A stretch of 64,000 nucleotides of DNA from Dactylosporangium siamense (GTDB taxonomy: Bacteria > Actinomycetota > Actinomycetes > Mycobacteriales > Micromonosporaceae): positions 41,443-105,442 of the forward strand of contig NZ_BONQ01000154.1 in NCBI RefSeq assembly GCF_016862795.1, given 5' to 3'. Positions 42,611-50,898 of this stretch are shown one piece after another (the first letter of the stretch is position 1; each line of letters opens with the position of its first letter). Under the pieces are notes generated by a model. The model was given only the letters and a program-made list of their open reading frames with translations. It had not been told where the DNA came from and did no database searches. A program made the translations under genes and the position numbers.

Positions 42611-45600
42611 ATGCGACGCCCGTGGACCCCGCTGACGGCAGCCGTGGTGCTGCTGATGCTCGGTGCGCTCGTCGCGTGGGGCGTCGGCGGCGCCCTCGGG
42701 TTGTCGTTCAGCCCGGCGGACGTGCCGGCCGAGCGGGCCGTCGCCGAGCCGTTGACGCCGCTGGTCGCGGCGCCGCGGATCGACACGATCAGCGTCCAGC
42801 ACGACCCCCGGCTCGCCCTCGCCGCCGCCGCCGTCGCCGACGCGCTCGTCCGGCGCGGCCAGTCCCGCCCCACGATCACCCAGGAGCCTGGCACCGGCCC
42901 GGCGTCCGGGGCCGGGCAGCTGCGGGTCGTCGTCGGCGGGGCGCCGTTCGACCCGCCGGCGTATCCGGCCGAGGCGTACCGGCTCCGGGGTGACGGCACG
43001 GCGATCGTCGTCGAGGCCGCCGGTGTCAGCGGCGCCGCCGCGGGCCTGTATGCCGTCGCCGACCGGATCCGTTCCGGGACCGCGGTGCTGCCCCAGCCGG
43101 GCGCCGGTGACAGCGCAGGCGTCGTCGCGCCGAGGCTGGGTCTGCGGCTCACCGACGTCGGGTCCGTCGGCCGGGAGCCCGACCCGGCCGCGTTCGCGGC
43201 GGGCACCGACTACTCGCTCAACACCGACATCGTCGGCAAGGCCCTGCTGCCCGCCGCGCCGTGGGTGGACCGGGCCGCCGTCGACCGGATCGACGGGCAG
43301 TTCCGGCAGTTCGTCGAGCACTCGCTCGCGCAGGGCTACAACGGCGTCGTCGTCCCCGGTTTCTTGGAGTACGTGACGTTCTCGCTCGTCGGCGACGGGC
43401 ACACCGTCTATCCCGAAGGCGACGACCACGTCGCCCGCGCGCGGGCGCTCGTCGCCGCGTTCGGCCCCGTGTTCCGCCACGCCGCCGACCTCGGCATGCG
43501 GGTCTACCTGCTCACCGACATGCTGGCCGTGTCGCCGCCGCTGGAACGCTACCTGCAACGGGAGTTCGGCGGCAGCACCGGTGGGGCGAGGCTGTCGGAC
43601 CCCCGGTTCTGGCAGGTGTACCAGCTGGGTCTCACCGAGTTGTTCGAGGCGATGCCGTTCGTCGCCGGCCTGATGGTCCGCATCGGTGAGGGCGGCGACG
43701 TCTACGCCCAGTCCGGCTGGGACTACTCGTCGAAGATCGCGGTCACCAGCGTCGAGGCCGTCCGCGCCATGCTGCGGGCGCTGCTGTCCGTCGCCGGCAC
43801 CGCGGACAAGGACCTCATCTTCCGCACCTGGAGCGTCGGCGTCGGCGCCGTCGGCGACCTGCACACCAACCCGGAGTCCTACGACGAGGTCCTCGGCGGC
43901 ATCGACGACCCGCACCTCATCGTGTCGACGAAGTACACGCTCGGCGACTTCTACTCCCACCTGCCGTTCAACGGCACCCTTACCGGTGGCACGCAGCGGC
44001 GGATCGTGGAGTTCCAGGCCCGGCGCGAGTTCGAGGGGTTCGGGGCGCTGCCCAACGACCTGACCGGACTGCACCAGCAGGCGCTGCGCCGGTTCCTCGC
44101 CGCCAACCCGCACGTCGAGGGCATCTGGACGTGGACGCAGGACGGCGGACCGCTGCGGGCCGGACCGATGACGCTGTACCTGAGGGCCGGGTTCTGGCAG
44201 CTGTACGACCTCAACGCGTACACCCTCGGACGGCTCGCGCAGGACCCGGACGCGCCGGCGGCGCAGCTGACCGCGGACTGGGTCAGGCAGACGTTCTCGA
44301 ACGACCCGGCGACCGTCGCGGCCGTCTGCGAGATGTTCGCGATGTCCCGGGAGGCGGTGACGAAGGGGCTGTACATCGGGGCGTACGCGGACCGTTCCGT
44401 GCGTGCCCTCGGCCTCGAACCGCCGCCGATGATGTGGATCTTCGAGTGGGACATCGTCACCGGCGACTCGGCCGCCCTCGACAGCATCTACGCGGTGGTC
44501 CGCGATCAGGGCGTCGATGCCGATGCCGCGGTTGATGCCGCGGTGGCTGAGGGGGAGCGGGCGGTGGAGCTCGCCGGCCGCATGCGGGCCGCGGTCGCCG
44601 CGACCGACCCCGCCACCTGGCACGACCCGGTGCTGCGGGCGAGACTCATCGACACCCTCGTCTACGAGGCGGACCTGTTCGGCACGCTCGGGGCGTACCG
44701 GACCATGGTGCTGCGGCACGTGCAGTGGCTCGACACCGGCGACCGCGCCGCCTACGACGCGTGGCGCCAGGCCGAGAGCCGTTACCTGGCCACCCGCGCC
44801 GCGCACGTGACGCGGTACGGCGGGGACGTGGACCTGCCGGCGTACAACTTCACCGCCGCCGACCTGGGCGCCGCCCGCGCCGACCGGGACCTCGCGATGG
44901 CGTGGCTGGCCAGGGCGCTGCTCGTGGCCCTCGTCGCGGTGATGGCGACGGGTGCGCTGCGGTCCGGCCGGCGTCGGCTCGGGTTGCGGGCGCTGTGGGT
45001 CGGCGCGACGCGGCCGTGGCGGCTCGCGGACCTAAGCAGCACAGGCAGCGGCAGCACAGGCAACGGCAGCACAGGCAGCACAGGCAGCACAGGCAGCGGC
45101 AGCAGCGGCAGCACAGGCAGCGCGCCGACGCGCGCCGACCGGGTCGTCGTGATCGCCGTGCCGGCGGTGGCGCTGGTCGCGAGCCGGCTCGTCCACACCT
45201 GGTTCGCGGCGCCGGCGCACCTCGTCGTGACGCTCGGCGCGTGGCTGCTGTTCGCCGGCACGGCCAGGCTGCTGATCGGCCGGCGGGACCCGTTCCACCT
45301 GTGGGCGGCGATCGGTGGGGTGGCGCTGCTGCGGACCGTGCTGCTCCTCGCCGTCCTCGCCGTGCGCGGGCCGGGGCACTACTGGCTGGAGTTCTGGACC
45401 GCGCCGACGGCCAGATCCGGCTACGTCTGCGTGGCGTTCGCGGCGTTCGGCTGGCTGTTCGTGGCCACGGGTCTCGTCCTGCGCGACCGCTACGGGTTGC
45501 GCCGCCGCCGGGTGACGGGGGCGCTGCTCGTCGCGGCCGGGGTGCCCCTGGCGCTGCTCGGCGGGCTGGTCGCCGCGATCGGTCTGGAGCGGGCGCTGAC

Positions 45601-45835
45601 GATCTGGAACGACCAGCTGGCGCTGCTGCCGTGGGGGCTGTCACGGATCCTGGGGATCACCGTGTATCTCGGCATCCCGGCCGTCCTGCCCGCCGCCGCA
45701 GGGGTCGCCGGGCTGCTGCTCATGGCGCTCGGTGGAGCGTGTTCAGCACCGTCGCCGCGTCGGGCATGGCGGCGAGCTCGGCGCGTACCGCCGCCGCAGC
45801 CGTCGCGAACGAGTCCTCCTCCAGCAGCCGGGTGA
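42611..45835 (+). CDS. Large membrane protein with glycoside-hydrolase-like catalytic domain
   Basis: 1074 residues. One N-terminal transmembrane helix (8-30), then an extracellular region resembling hexosaminidase/alpha-glucuronidase enzymes: a GH N-terminal-like domain with YRLRGDGTAIVVEAAGVSGAAAGLYAVADRI (about 115-150), then a barrel-like region with YNGVVVPGFLEYVTF and VEGIWTWTQDGGP. A C-terminal membrane domain of about six helices (770-1050) is interrupted by Ser/Gly/Thr repeats. Exact GH family uncertain. Its last 116 bases overlap the opposing glycosyltransferase gene. Confidence 0.7.
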   Translation: MRRPWTPLTAAVVLLMLGALVAWGVGGALGLSFSPADVPAERAVAEPLTPLVAAPRIDTISVQHDPRLALAAAAVADALVRRGQSRPTITQEPGTGPASGAGQLRVVVGGAPFDPPAYPAEAYRLRGDGTAIVVEAAGVSGAAAGLYAVADRIRSGTAVLPQPGAGDSAGVVAPRLGLRLTDVGSVGREPDPAAFAAGTDYSLNTDIVGKALLPAAPWVDRAAVDRIDGQFRQFVEHSLAQGYNGVVVPGFLEYVTFSLVGDGHTVYPEGDDHVARARALVAAFGPVFRHAADLGMRVYLLTDMLAVSPPLERYLQREFGGSTGGARLSDPRFWQVYQLGLTELFEAMPFVAGLMVRIGEGGDVYAQSGWDYSSKIAVTSVEAVRAMLRALLSVAGTADKDLIFRTWSVGVGAVGDLHTNPESYDEVLGGIDDPHLIVSTKYTLGDFYSHLPFNGTLTGGTQRRIVEFQARREFEGFGALPNDLTGLHQQALRRFLAANPHVEGIWTWTQDGGPLRAGPMTLYLRAGFWQLYDLNAYTLGRLAQDPDAPAAQLTADWVRQTFSNDPATVAAVCEMFAMSREAVTKGLYIGAYADRSVRALGLEPPPMMWIFEWDIVTGDSAALDSIYAVVRDQGVDADAAVDAAVAEGERAVELAGRMRAAVAATDPATWHDPVLRARLIDTLVYEADLFGTLGAYRTMVLRHVQWLDTGDRAAYDAWRQAESRYLATRAAHVTRYGGDVDLPAYNFTAADLGAARADRDLAMAWLARALLVALVAVMATGALRSGRRRLGLRALWVGATRPWRLADLSSTGSGSTGNGSTGSTGSTGSGSSGSTGSAPTRADRVVVIAVPAVALVASRLVHTWFAAPAHLVVTLGAWLLFAGTARLLIGRRDPFHLWAAIGGVALLRTVLLLAVLAVRGPGHYWLEFWTAPTARSGYVCVAFAAFGWLFVATGLVLRDRYGLRRRRVTGALLVAAGVPLALLGGLVAAIGLERALTIWNDQLALLPWGLSRILGITVYLGIPAVLPAAAGVAGLLLMALGGACSAPSPRRAWRRARRVPPPQPSRTSPPPAAG
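45035..45122 (+). repeat. In-frame tandem repeat, 9/12-bp units
   Basis: About nine GGCAGCACA/GGCAGCGGCAGC-type units encoding STGSGSTGN-like sequence in a loop of the membrane domain. Confidence 0.8.
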
Positions 45836-46883
45836 CCCCGTCGGTGACCGTGGCCCCGGTCACCTCGGCCGGGTGCAGGGCCAGGCCGGCGCCCGCGAGC
45901 TCGATCGCCTCGGCGTTCATGAACTGGTCGCCGCCCTGCGGCAGCACCAGGTGCGGCAGGCCGTTGGTGAACGCGCCGAACATGATCCCGGCGCCGCCCT
46001 GCGACACGACCGCCGCGCAGCGGGGCAGCAGCAGCGTGTGCGGCAGGTACGGGGCGAGCAGCACGTGCGCCGGCTGCCGCCCGAACCCGGCGGGGTCGAC
46101 GTCCGGTCCGACCGTCGCGACCACGTTCACCGGCAGCGCCGACAGCGCCGACAGCGCCGCGATCGCGGTGTGCAGCACGTTGCGGTTGTCGTGGAACACC
46201 GTGCCGAGCGTGACGTGGACCGTCCGCTCGAACGGCAGCGCGTCCACCGCGTCCGGCAGGCGCTCGCCGGGCCCCGGGGTGCCCGCGACCGGCCGCAACG
46301 GCACGGCATCCGGCCAGATCCGCTCTGGCGCCGAGCCTGTCGCAGGGCCCGCCACCGAGCCTGCCGCCCGGCGCAGGCTCGGCGGGCACAGCTCCAGGTA
46401 GGTCGCCGCACGGTGGTCGCCGCTCGTGCCGAACTGTGCGAACAGGTCGTCGAGGATCGGGCCGAGCGCGCCCCACAGCTGGATCGGCGGCATGATCCCG
46501 ATGCCGTGCACGACGTGCCGCGCCCCGGTGACGGCGGCGGCGACCGGCCCGGAGAGTTCGGTGTCCTCGGAGACGACGAGGTCCGGCTTCCAGTCCACCG
46601 CGAGGGGCACGAGGTCCGCGGCGCGGGAGCGGGCGGTGTCGGCGAAGTACGTGAGCCAGTTCGTCCCGGGACCACCACCCGCCTCGCGGTGCGTCGGCCC
46701 GACCGCCCACGTGGTGACGCCGTGCCCGCCCAGCTGCCCGCCCAGCTGCCCAGCCAACCTCCCGACCATGTCGGCGCCGGTGGCCACGACCACGTCATGG
46801 CCGGCGGCCCGGGCGGCGAGGACCAGCGGCAGCATCGGATTGACATGACCGAACATCGGGCACGCACTGAAGAGGATCCGCAT
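45720..46883 (-). CDS. GT1 family UDP-glycosyltransferase-like protein
   Basis: 387 residues from the ATG at 46883 (a GTG 5 codons upstream is possible). GT-B fold: N-terminal MRILFSACPMFGHVNPMLPLVLAARAAGHDV and the C-terminal donor-site region VSQGGAGIMFGAFTNGLPHLVLPQGGDQFMNAEAI, as in macrolide and rhamnosyl transferases. It probably transfers sugar to a small lipophilic acceptor; no biosynthetic cluster is adjacent. A 12-bp repeat encodes AGQLGGQLGG near residue 50. Confidence 0.88.
   Translation of the reverse strand: MRILFSACPMFGHVNPMLPLVLAARAAGHDVVVATGADMVGRLAGQLGGQLGGHGVTTWAVGPTHREAGGGPGTNWLTYFADTARSRAADLVPLAVDWKPDLVVSEDTELSGPVAAAVTGARHVVHGIGIMPPIQLWGALGPILDDLFAQFGTSGDHRAATYLELCPPSLRRAAGSVAGPATGSAPERIWPDAVPLRPVAGTPGPGERLPDAVDALPFERTVHVTLGTVFHDNRNVLHTAIAALSALSALPVNVVATVGPDVDPAGFGRQPAHVLLAPYLPHTLLLPRCAAVVSQGGAGIMFGAFTNGLPHLVLPQGGDQFMNAEAIELAGAGLALHPAEVTGATVTDGVTRLLEEDSFATAAAAVRAELAAMPDAATVLNTLHRAP
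46725..46760 (-). repeat. In-frame tandem repeat in glycosyltransferase gene, about 2.7 x 12 bp
   Basis: Two exact CCCGCCCAGCTG units and a degenerate third; encode QLGG repeats. Confidence 0.6.
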
Positions 46884-46907
46884 ACCCCGTGCACGCACGC
46901 GAGGCGG

Positions 46908-46949
46908 CAGCGGTTCAGACGTTCAGCGGTTCAGACGTTGCGCGGTTCA
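46908..46949. repeat. Intergenic tandem repeat, 2.6 x 16 bp
   Basis: Two exact CAGCGGTTCAGACGTT units and a partial third, upstream of the glycosyltransferase gene. Confidence 0.75.
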
Positions 46950-47031
46950 TGTCGAAATCGCGGCCGGCTGCTCGACGCGTCAGTGAGCGCACGATCCGAG
47001 GCGCTCCTGACGACACCGAAGGGCTCCGATC

Positions 47032-47724
47032 ATGACTGTCACCACCAGCACCGCCCCCATCAGCACCGCCCCCACCAGCACCGCCTCCACCAGGCTCGTT
47101 GCCGCCGCGGTCCTCGCCGCGCCCGTGTTCACCGTGGCCGCCGTCGTGCAGGCGGCGACGCGCGACGGGTACGACATCACCCGCCACCCCGTCAGCATGC
47201 TCGCGCTCGGTGGGCTCGGCTGGGTCCAGACCACCAGCTTCGTGGTGACCGGGCTCCTCAGCGTCGCCGGCGCGGCCGGCGCCCGGCGGGTGCTCCAGGG
47301 CGGCCGGGGGCGCACGTGGGGGCCGATCCTGCTCGCGCTGATCGGGGTGGGGTTGCTCATCGCGGCGGTGTTCCGGATGGACGCGAGCGACGGGTTCCCG
47401 CTCGGCACTCCGGCCGGTCGCCTGACCACGATGAGCGGCCACATGATCCTGCACAACGTCGGCGGCAGCCTGTCGTTCTTCTCGATGATCGCGCTGTGCT
47501 TCGTGCTGGCCGCGAGGTTCGGCAGCGCGGCTCAGGCAGGCCGGCGCGGCTGGGCGGGGTCGGGGCGGGTCGCCGGGGTGCTGTTCGCGCTCGGTCTCGG
47601 CTGGGCGATGACCGGCGGTCAGGGCGGCGCGCTCACGCTGTTCCTGGGTGTCGCCGTGGCCTGGAACTGGATCGCCGCCGCCCTCACGGTGCTACAGCGC
47701 GGGGCTGGTCACGGCGCGCGGTGA
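47032..47724 (+). CDS. DUF998 family membrane protein
   Basis: 230 residues, about six transmembrane helices, with GYDITRHPVSMLALGGLGWVQ and GHMILHNVGGSLSFFSMI, the DUF998 pattern. Function unknown. GAAGGG precedes the ATG by about 8 bases. The N-terminus contains a 15-bp repeat encoding STAPT pentads, so it is a disordered Ser/Thr tail. Its last 33 bases overlap the next gene on the other strand. Confidence 0.8.
   Translation: MTVTTSTAPISTAPTSTASTRLVAAAVLAAPVFTVAAVVQAATRDGYDITRHPVSMLALGGLGWVQTTSFVVTGLLSVAGAAGARRVLQGGRGRTWGPILLALIGVGLLIAAVFRMDASDGFPLGTPAGRLTTMSGHMILHNVGGSLSFFSMIALCFVLAARFGSAAQAGRRGWAGSGRVAGVLFALGLGWAMTGGQGGALTLFLGVAVAWNWIAAALTVLQRGAGHGAR
47044..47088 (+). repeat. In-frame tandem repeat, 3 x 15 bp
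   Basis: Units AYCAGCACCGCCYCC at the 5' end of the DUF998 gene; encode TSTAP/ISTAP/TSTAS. Confidence 0.75.
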
Positions 47725-48270
47725 GCGTCCCAGGAGCAGCAGCCCGGCGAACAGCAGGACGGCGGCGACCGGGATCAGGTCGAGGTTCACGCCGATCGCC
47801 GCGAACGCCGCCACCACGAGGACCGGGCTCCACACCGGAATCAGCCGCGCGAGCACCAGCAGCACCAGCAGGGCGAGCAGGCCCACCTGGAACAGGGCGG
47901 GACCGGCGATCTGCAGGCCGTCGGGCAGCGCGGGGAACGACGGGAACAGGTCCCCGACGATCACCCACAGGAAACAGGCGGCGCCGAACACCCCAGCGGC
48001 CGTCGCGGCCAGGGCAACGCCTCGGCGGACGGGTGTGGCGGGTGCCGGGCGCAGGGCCCGGTACCCGTGCACGGTCAGCACCCCCAGCAGCACGAACGAT
48101 ATGAGGAAGCAGACGTGGCCGACGTTCCACAGGGCGCCGTCCTTGTCGTGGTGGCCGTCGCGGCCGTCGATGAGCCGCAGCGTGCCGTAGACGAACAGCA
48201 GGACGGGCGCGCCGAGCCGGACCAGCGGGGACGTCAGCGGGGAAGCGGCGGGAGTCACGTGGCGAGTCAT
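47692..48270 (-). CDS. Uncharacterised multi-helix membrane protein
   Basis: 192 residues from the ATG at 48270, with about six hydrophobic helices and the motif NVGHVCFLISFVLLGVLTVHGYRAL. I do not recognise the family. It converges with the DUF998 gene and overlaps its end. The frame is open to 48843, but the upstream part lies over the DUF2786 gene and shows no membrane character. Confidence 0.65.
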   Translation of the reverse strand: MTRHVTPAASPLTSPLVRLGAPVLLFVYGTLRLIDGRDGHHDKDGALWNVGHVCFLISFVLLGVLTVHGYRALRPAPATPVRRGVALAATAAGVFGAACFLWVIVGDLFPSFPALPDGLQIAGPALFQVGLLALLVLLVLARLIPVWSPVLVVAAFAAIGVNLDLIPVAAVLLFAGLLLLGRSPRAVTSPAL

Positions 48271-48368
48271 ACGTGCAGACTCGCAACCGCCGATGCGCAC
48301 CGGCATCAGGGCGGAGCCCGGACGGCACCCCGATGGGCCGACCCTGAGCGTTCTCTCAGGGTCGGGGG

Positions 48369-49637
48369 CTAGCCCTGACGCGGCTCCTGATGCAGCGCGA
48401 CGCGGTCGGCGGCGGCGCGGCCGGAGTCCCAGCCCTCGTCGCTGTCGACGCGGGTGCCGCGGCCGCGCACGGTGCGGGGGAACACGCGCTCCATCGTCTC
48501 GCGGACCTGCGCGTCGCGGGCGGCGAGCACCGGGAGCAGATCCTGCGGCGCGGCGGTCGCCGGACCCTCGCCCGGTCCGGCGCCGGCCGCGGCCTCCGCG
48601 ACCGCGGCCTCGCTCGCCCGGGTGAGCCGCTCGCCGATGCGGACCGCGAACCCGACGAGGAACGACTGGCGGAACGTCTTCAGCCGGGCGCGTCCCGCCT
48701 TGCCGTTCGCCTGCACGCCCAGGGGTTCGGCCGCCGACATGGCCCGGTTCGCCTGCACGAGCAGGGACGTGTGGAGCAGGTCGACGGCGTCGATGTCGCT
48801 GTCGAAGCCGAACACGGTCGCGAACCCGAGCTCCGGCGACCACACCGCGTGGCAGCGGTTCGCGCGGGCGACGGCGTCGAGGAGGGAGGCCTTCTCGCTC
48901 TCATACGGGTGGTCGACGCCGATCCGGCGCGCGAACGGCACGACCGTCGACGGGGCGCCGTCGGCCCCGCTCCGGGCGACGAGCAGCGCCTCGTCGATGC
49001 TGTGCCGGGCGACGAGCTCCTGGGCCTTCGCGGTGTAGGTCTCCGCCTCGGCCGGGTACGTCGTCGACTCGGCCTTCGCCAGCAGCGCGCGCACCCGGTC
49101 GAGCATCCGCACGTCGACGGCGCCGGCCCGCTTCGAGCCGGACTTCTTCGAGGAGGCGGCGGCCACGGCCGTGCCGGGAACCGGGATCAGCACCTCGATC
49201 GCCGGCAGCGTGCGCAGGATGCCGAGCAGCACCAGGACCGTGTCGAGGATCTCGATCCGGTCGACCCGCCACCGGGCCGGCAGCCGGTCGAAGTAGACGT
49301 TGTCGGCCGGCCACCAGACGGTGGCGCCGAGCGCGTCGGCCTGGGCCCGCCAGCGGGGGTCGACCGTGGCGGGCCGGAAGCCCCGCAGGTGCGCGGCGAC
49401 GGCGTCGGTGACGAGCACGGTGTGCGGCACGGTGCCGCGGCGACCGACGACCCGGTGCAGCTCACCGGGCTGCCAGCCACGCTCGAACAGCCGCCTGCAG
49501 GCCGACTGCAGGGCGGCGAACAGCGCCGGGTCGACCTCCGCGGCGGGCGCGACGGTCAGCGTGTCGAGGCCACGCTCGTATCCGACGCTGCCGTTGAGCA
49601 CCGCCCTGATCTGGTCTGCCGCTGAGGCTGTAAGCAC
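48369..49637 (-). CDS. DUF2786 domain protein
   Basis: 422 residues from a GTG, preceded by TAGCCT at 6 bases. The central stretch MLDRVRALLAKAESTTYPAEAETYTAKAQELVARHSIDEALL (about 178-220) is the DUF2786 signature, followed by conserved RANRCHAVWSPELGFATVFGFDSDIDAVDLLHTSLLVQANRAM. No signal peptide or helices. Function unknown. It diverges from the FAD monooxygenase. Confidence 0.82.
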   Translation of the reverse strand: MLTASAADQIRAVLNGSVGYERGLDTLTVAPAAEVDPALFAALQSACRRLFERGWQPGELHRVVGRRGTVPHTVLVTDAVAAHLRGFRPATVDPRWRAQADALGATVWWPADNVYFDRLPARWRVDRIEILDTVLVLLGILRTLPAIEVLIPVPGTAVAAASSKKSGSKRAGAVDVRMLDRVRALLAKAESTTYPAEAETYTAKAQELVARHSIDEALLVARSGADGAPSTVVPFARRIGVDHPYESEKASLLDAVARANRCHAVWSPELGFATVFGFDSDIDAVDLLHTSLLVQANRAMSAAEPLGVQANGKAGRARLKTFRQSFLVGFAVRIGERLTRASEAAVAEAAAGAGPGEGPATAAPQDLLPVLAARDAQVRETMERVFPRTVRGRGTRVDSDEGWDSGRAAADRVALHQEPRQG

Positions 49638-49643
49638 TGCGCA

Positions 49644-49649
49644 AGGCTA
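49644..49649 (-). promoter_or_regulatory. -10 element for DUF2786 gene
   Basis: TAGCCT on the minus strand ends 6 bases before the GTG at 49637. Confidence 0.45.
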
Positions 49650-49664
49650 CCCGCGGCCCACTGA

Positions 49665-49670
49665 TAGGCT
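49665..49670 (+). promoter_or_regulatory. -10 element for FAD monooxygenase gene
   Basis: TAGGCT, about 50 bases before the ATG at 49723; this mRNA would have a leader with the ribosome site GAGAAGG. Confidence 0.35.
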
Positions 49671-49722
49671 CCCGTCGCTGTCCGGCTGGCCCGCACATCA
49701 AGCCACGAGTCGAGAAGGTGTC

Positions 49723-50898
49723 ATGGCTTCACGCGTCGTAGTCATCGGATCCGGAATCGGTGGTCTCACCGCGGCGATCGCGTTGCGGGCCGAGGGCCAC
49801 GAGGTCGAGGTGTACGACCAGGCGACCACGTTCGGCGCGATCGGGGCCGGGGTGTCGCTCGGCGCCAACGGCACCCGGCTCATGGACCGCCTCGGTCTCG
49901 GCCCGGCGCTGCGGGAGGTCGGCTCGGACCTGCACCGCATCCAGTTCCACGAGTGGCGCACCGGTGAGCTGTTCTACGAGCACCCGATGGGCGACTGGTA
50001 CACGGGGCGCTTCGGCGCGCCGTTCCTCGGCCTGCACCGGGCCGACCTGCAGCAGGTGCTCCTGGACGCGTTCGGCAGTGACGGGGTGCGGCTCGGCAGG
50101 CGCTGCGTCGCGATCGACGAGACGCCCGACGGCGTCGACGTGACGTTCGCCGACGGCTCCAGCACGCACGCCGACCTGGTGATCGGCGCCGACGGGGTCC
50201 GCTCGACCGTCCGGCAGCACGTCGCCGGGCCCGATGAGGCGGTGTTCGCCGGGATGAGCTGTTTCCGCGGTCTCGTCCCGGTCGACAAGGTCCCGGGCGG
50301 CGACCGGATGGGGCTGACGTTCTTCCTCGGGCCGGTGAGTCACCTGGTGGTGTATCCGGTGCGGCGCGGCGAGCTCATCAACTTCGTCGCGTACACGCGG
50401 GACGAGGCCTGGACCGACGAGTCGTGGTCGGCGAAGGGCGACGCGAGCCAGGCGGTCGCCGCGTTCGAGGGCTTCAACGACACGGTGCTCGCGATGCTCG
50501 GCGCCGTCGAGGACACCGGCCGCTGGGCGTTGTTCGACCGGGAGCCGCTGCGGCAGTGGAGCACCGGGCGGGTCACGCTGCTCGGCGACGCGGCGCACCC
50601 GATGCTGCCGCACGCCGGGCAGGGCAGCAACCAGGCCGTCGAGGACGCGGCGGTGCTCGCGCACTTCCTGGGGCAGCCGGATCTGCCCGTCGGTGCGGCC
50701 CTCACGGCCTACGAGACGGTCCGCAAGCCCCGCGCCCGGCAGCTGCAGCTCGGCTCCCGCGGCAACGCGAAGTGCTTCCAGGTGCCCGACGGCCCCGAGG
50801 CGCAGGCGCGCAACGAGCGCCTCGCCAACCTGCCCGACATGGTCAGCTGGATCCACCAGTACGACGCCCACGCGGAACTGCAGGGAGCGACGGCGTAG
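49723..50898 (+). CDS. FAD-dependent aromatic monooxygenase (salicylate hydroxylase-like)
   Basis: 391 residues of the group A flavoprotein monooxygenases. GxGxxG is VIGSGIGG (7-14), the DG motif is VIGADGVRSTVR (about 153-164) and the second FAD motif is LLGDAAHPMLPHAGQGSNQAVEDAAVL (about 286-312). It hydroxylates an aromatic or polycyclic substrate using NAD(P)H. GAGAAGG precedes the ATG. Its 3' end overlaps the opposing MFS gene by 56 bases. Confidence 0.9.
   Translation: MASRVVVIGSGIGGLTAAIALRAEGHEVEVYDQATTFGAIGAGVSLGANGTRLMDRLGLGPALREVGSDLHRIQFHEWRTGELFYEHPMGDWYTGRFGAPFLGLHRADLQQVLLDAFGSDGVRLGRRCVAIDETPDGVDVTFADGSSTHADLVIGADGVRSTVRQHVAGPDEAVFAGMSCFRGLVPVDKVPGGDRMGLTFFLGPVSHLVVYPVRRGELINFVAYTRDEAWTDESWSAKGDASQAVAAFEGFNDTVLAMLGAVEDTGRWALFDREPLRQWSTGRVTLLGDAAHPMLPHAGQGSNQAVEDAAVLAHFLGQPDLPVGAALTAYETVRKPRARQLQLGSRGNAKCFQVPDGPEAQARNERLANLPDMVSWIHQYDAHAELQGATA

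Noticed and set aside
40688..44806. A 1372-residue open frame on the minus strand opposite the CHAT and hydrolase genes
   Set aside because: It crosses two well-supported genes, has no start signal and consists of Arg/Gly/Pro-rich shadow sequence.
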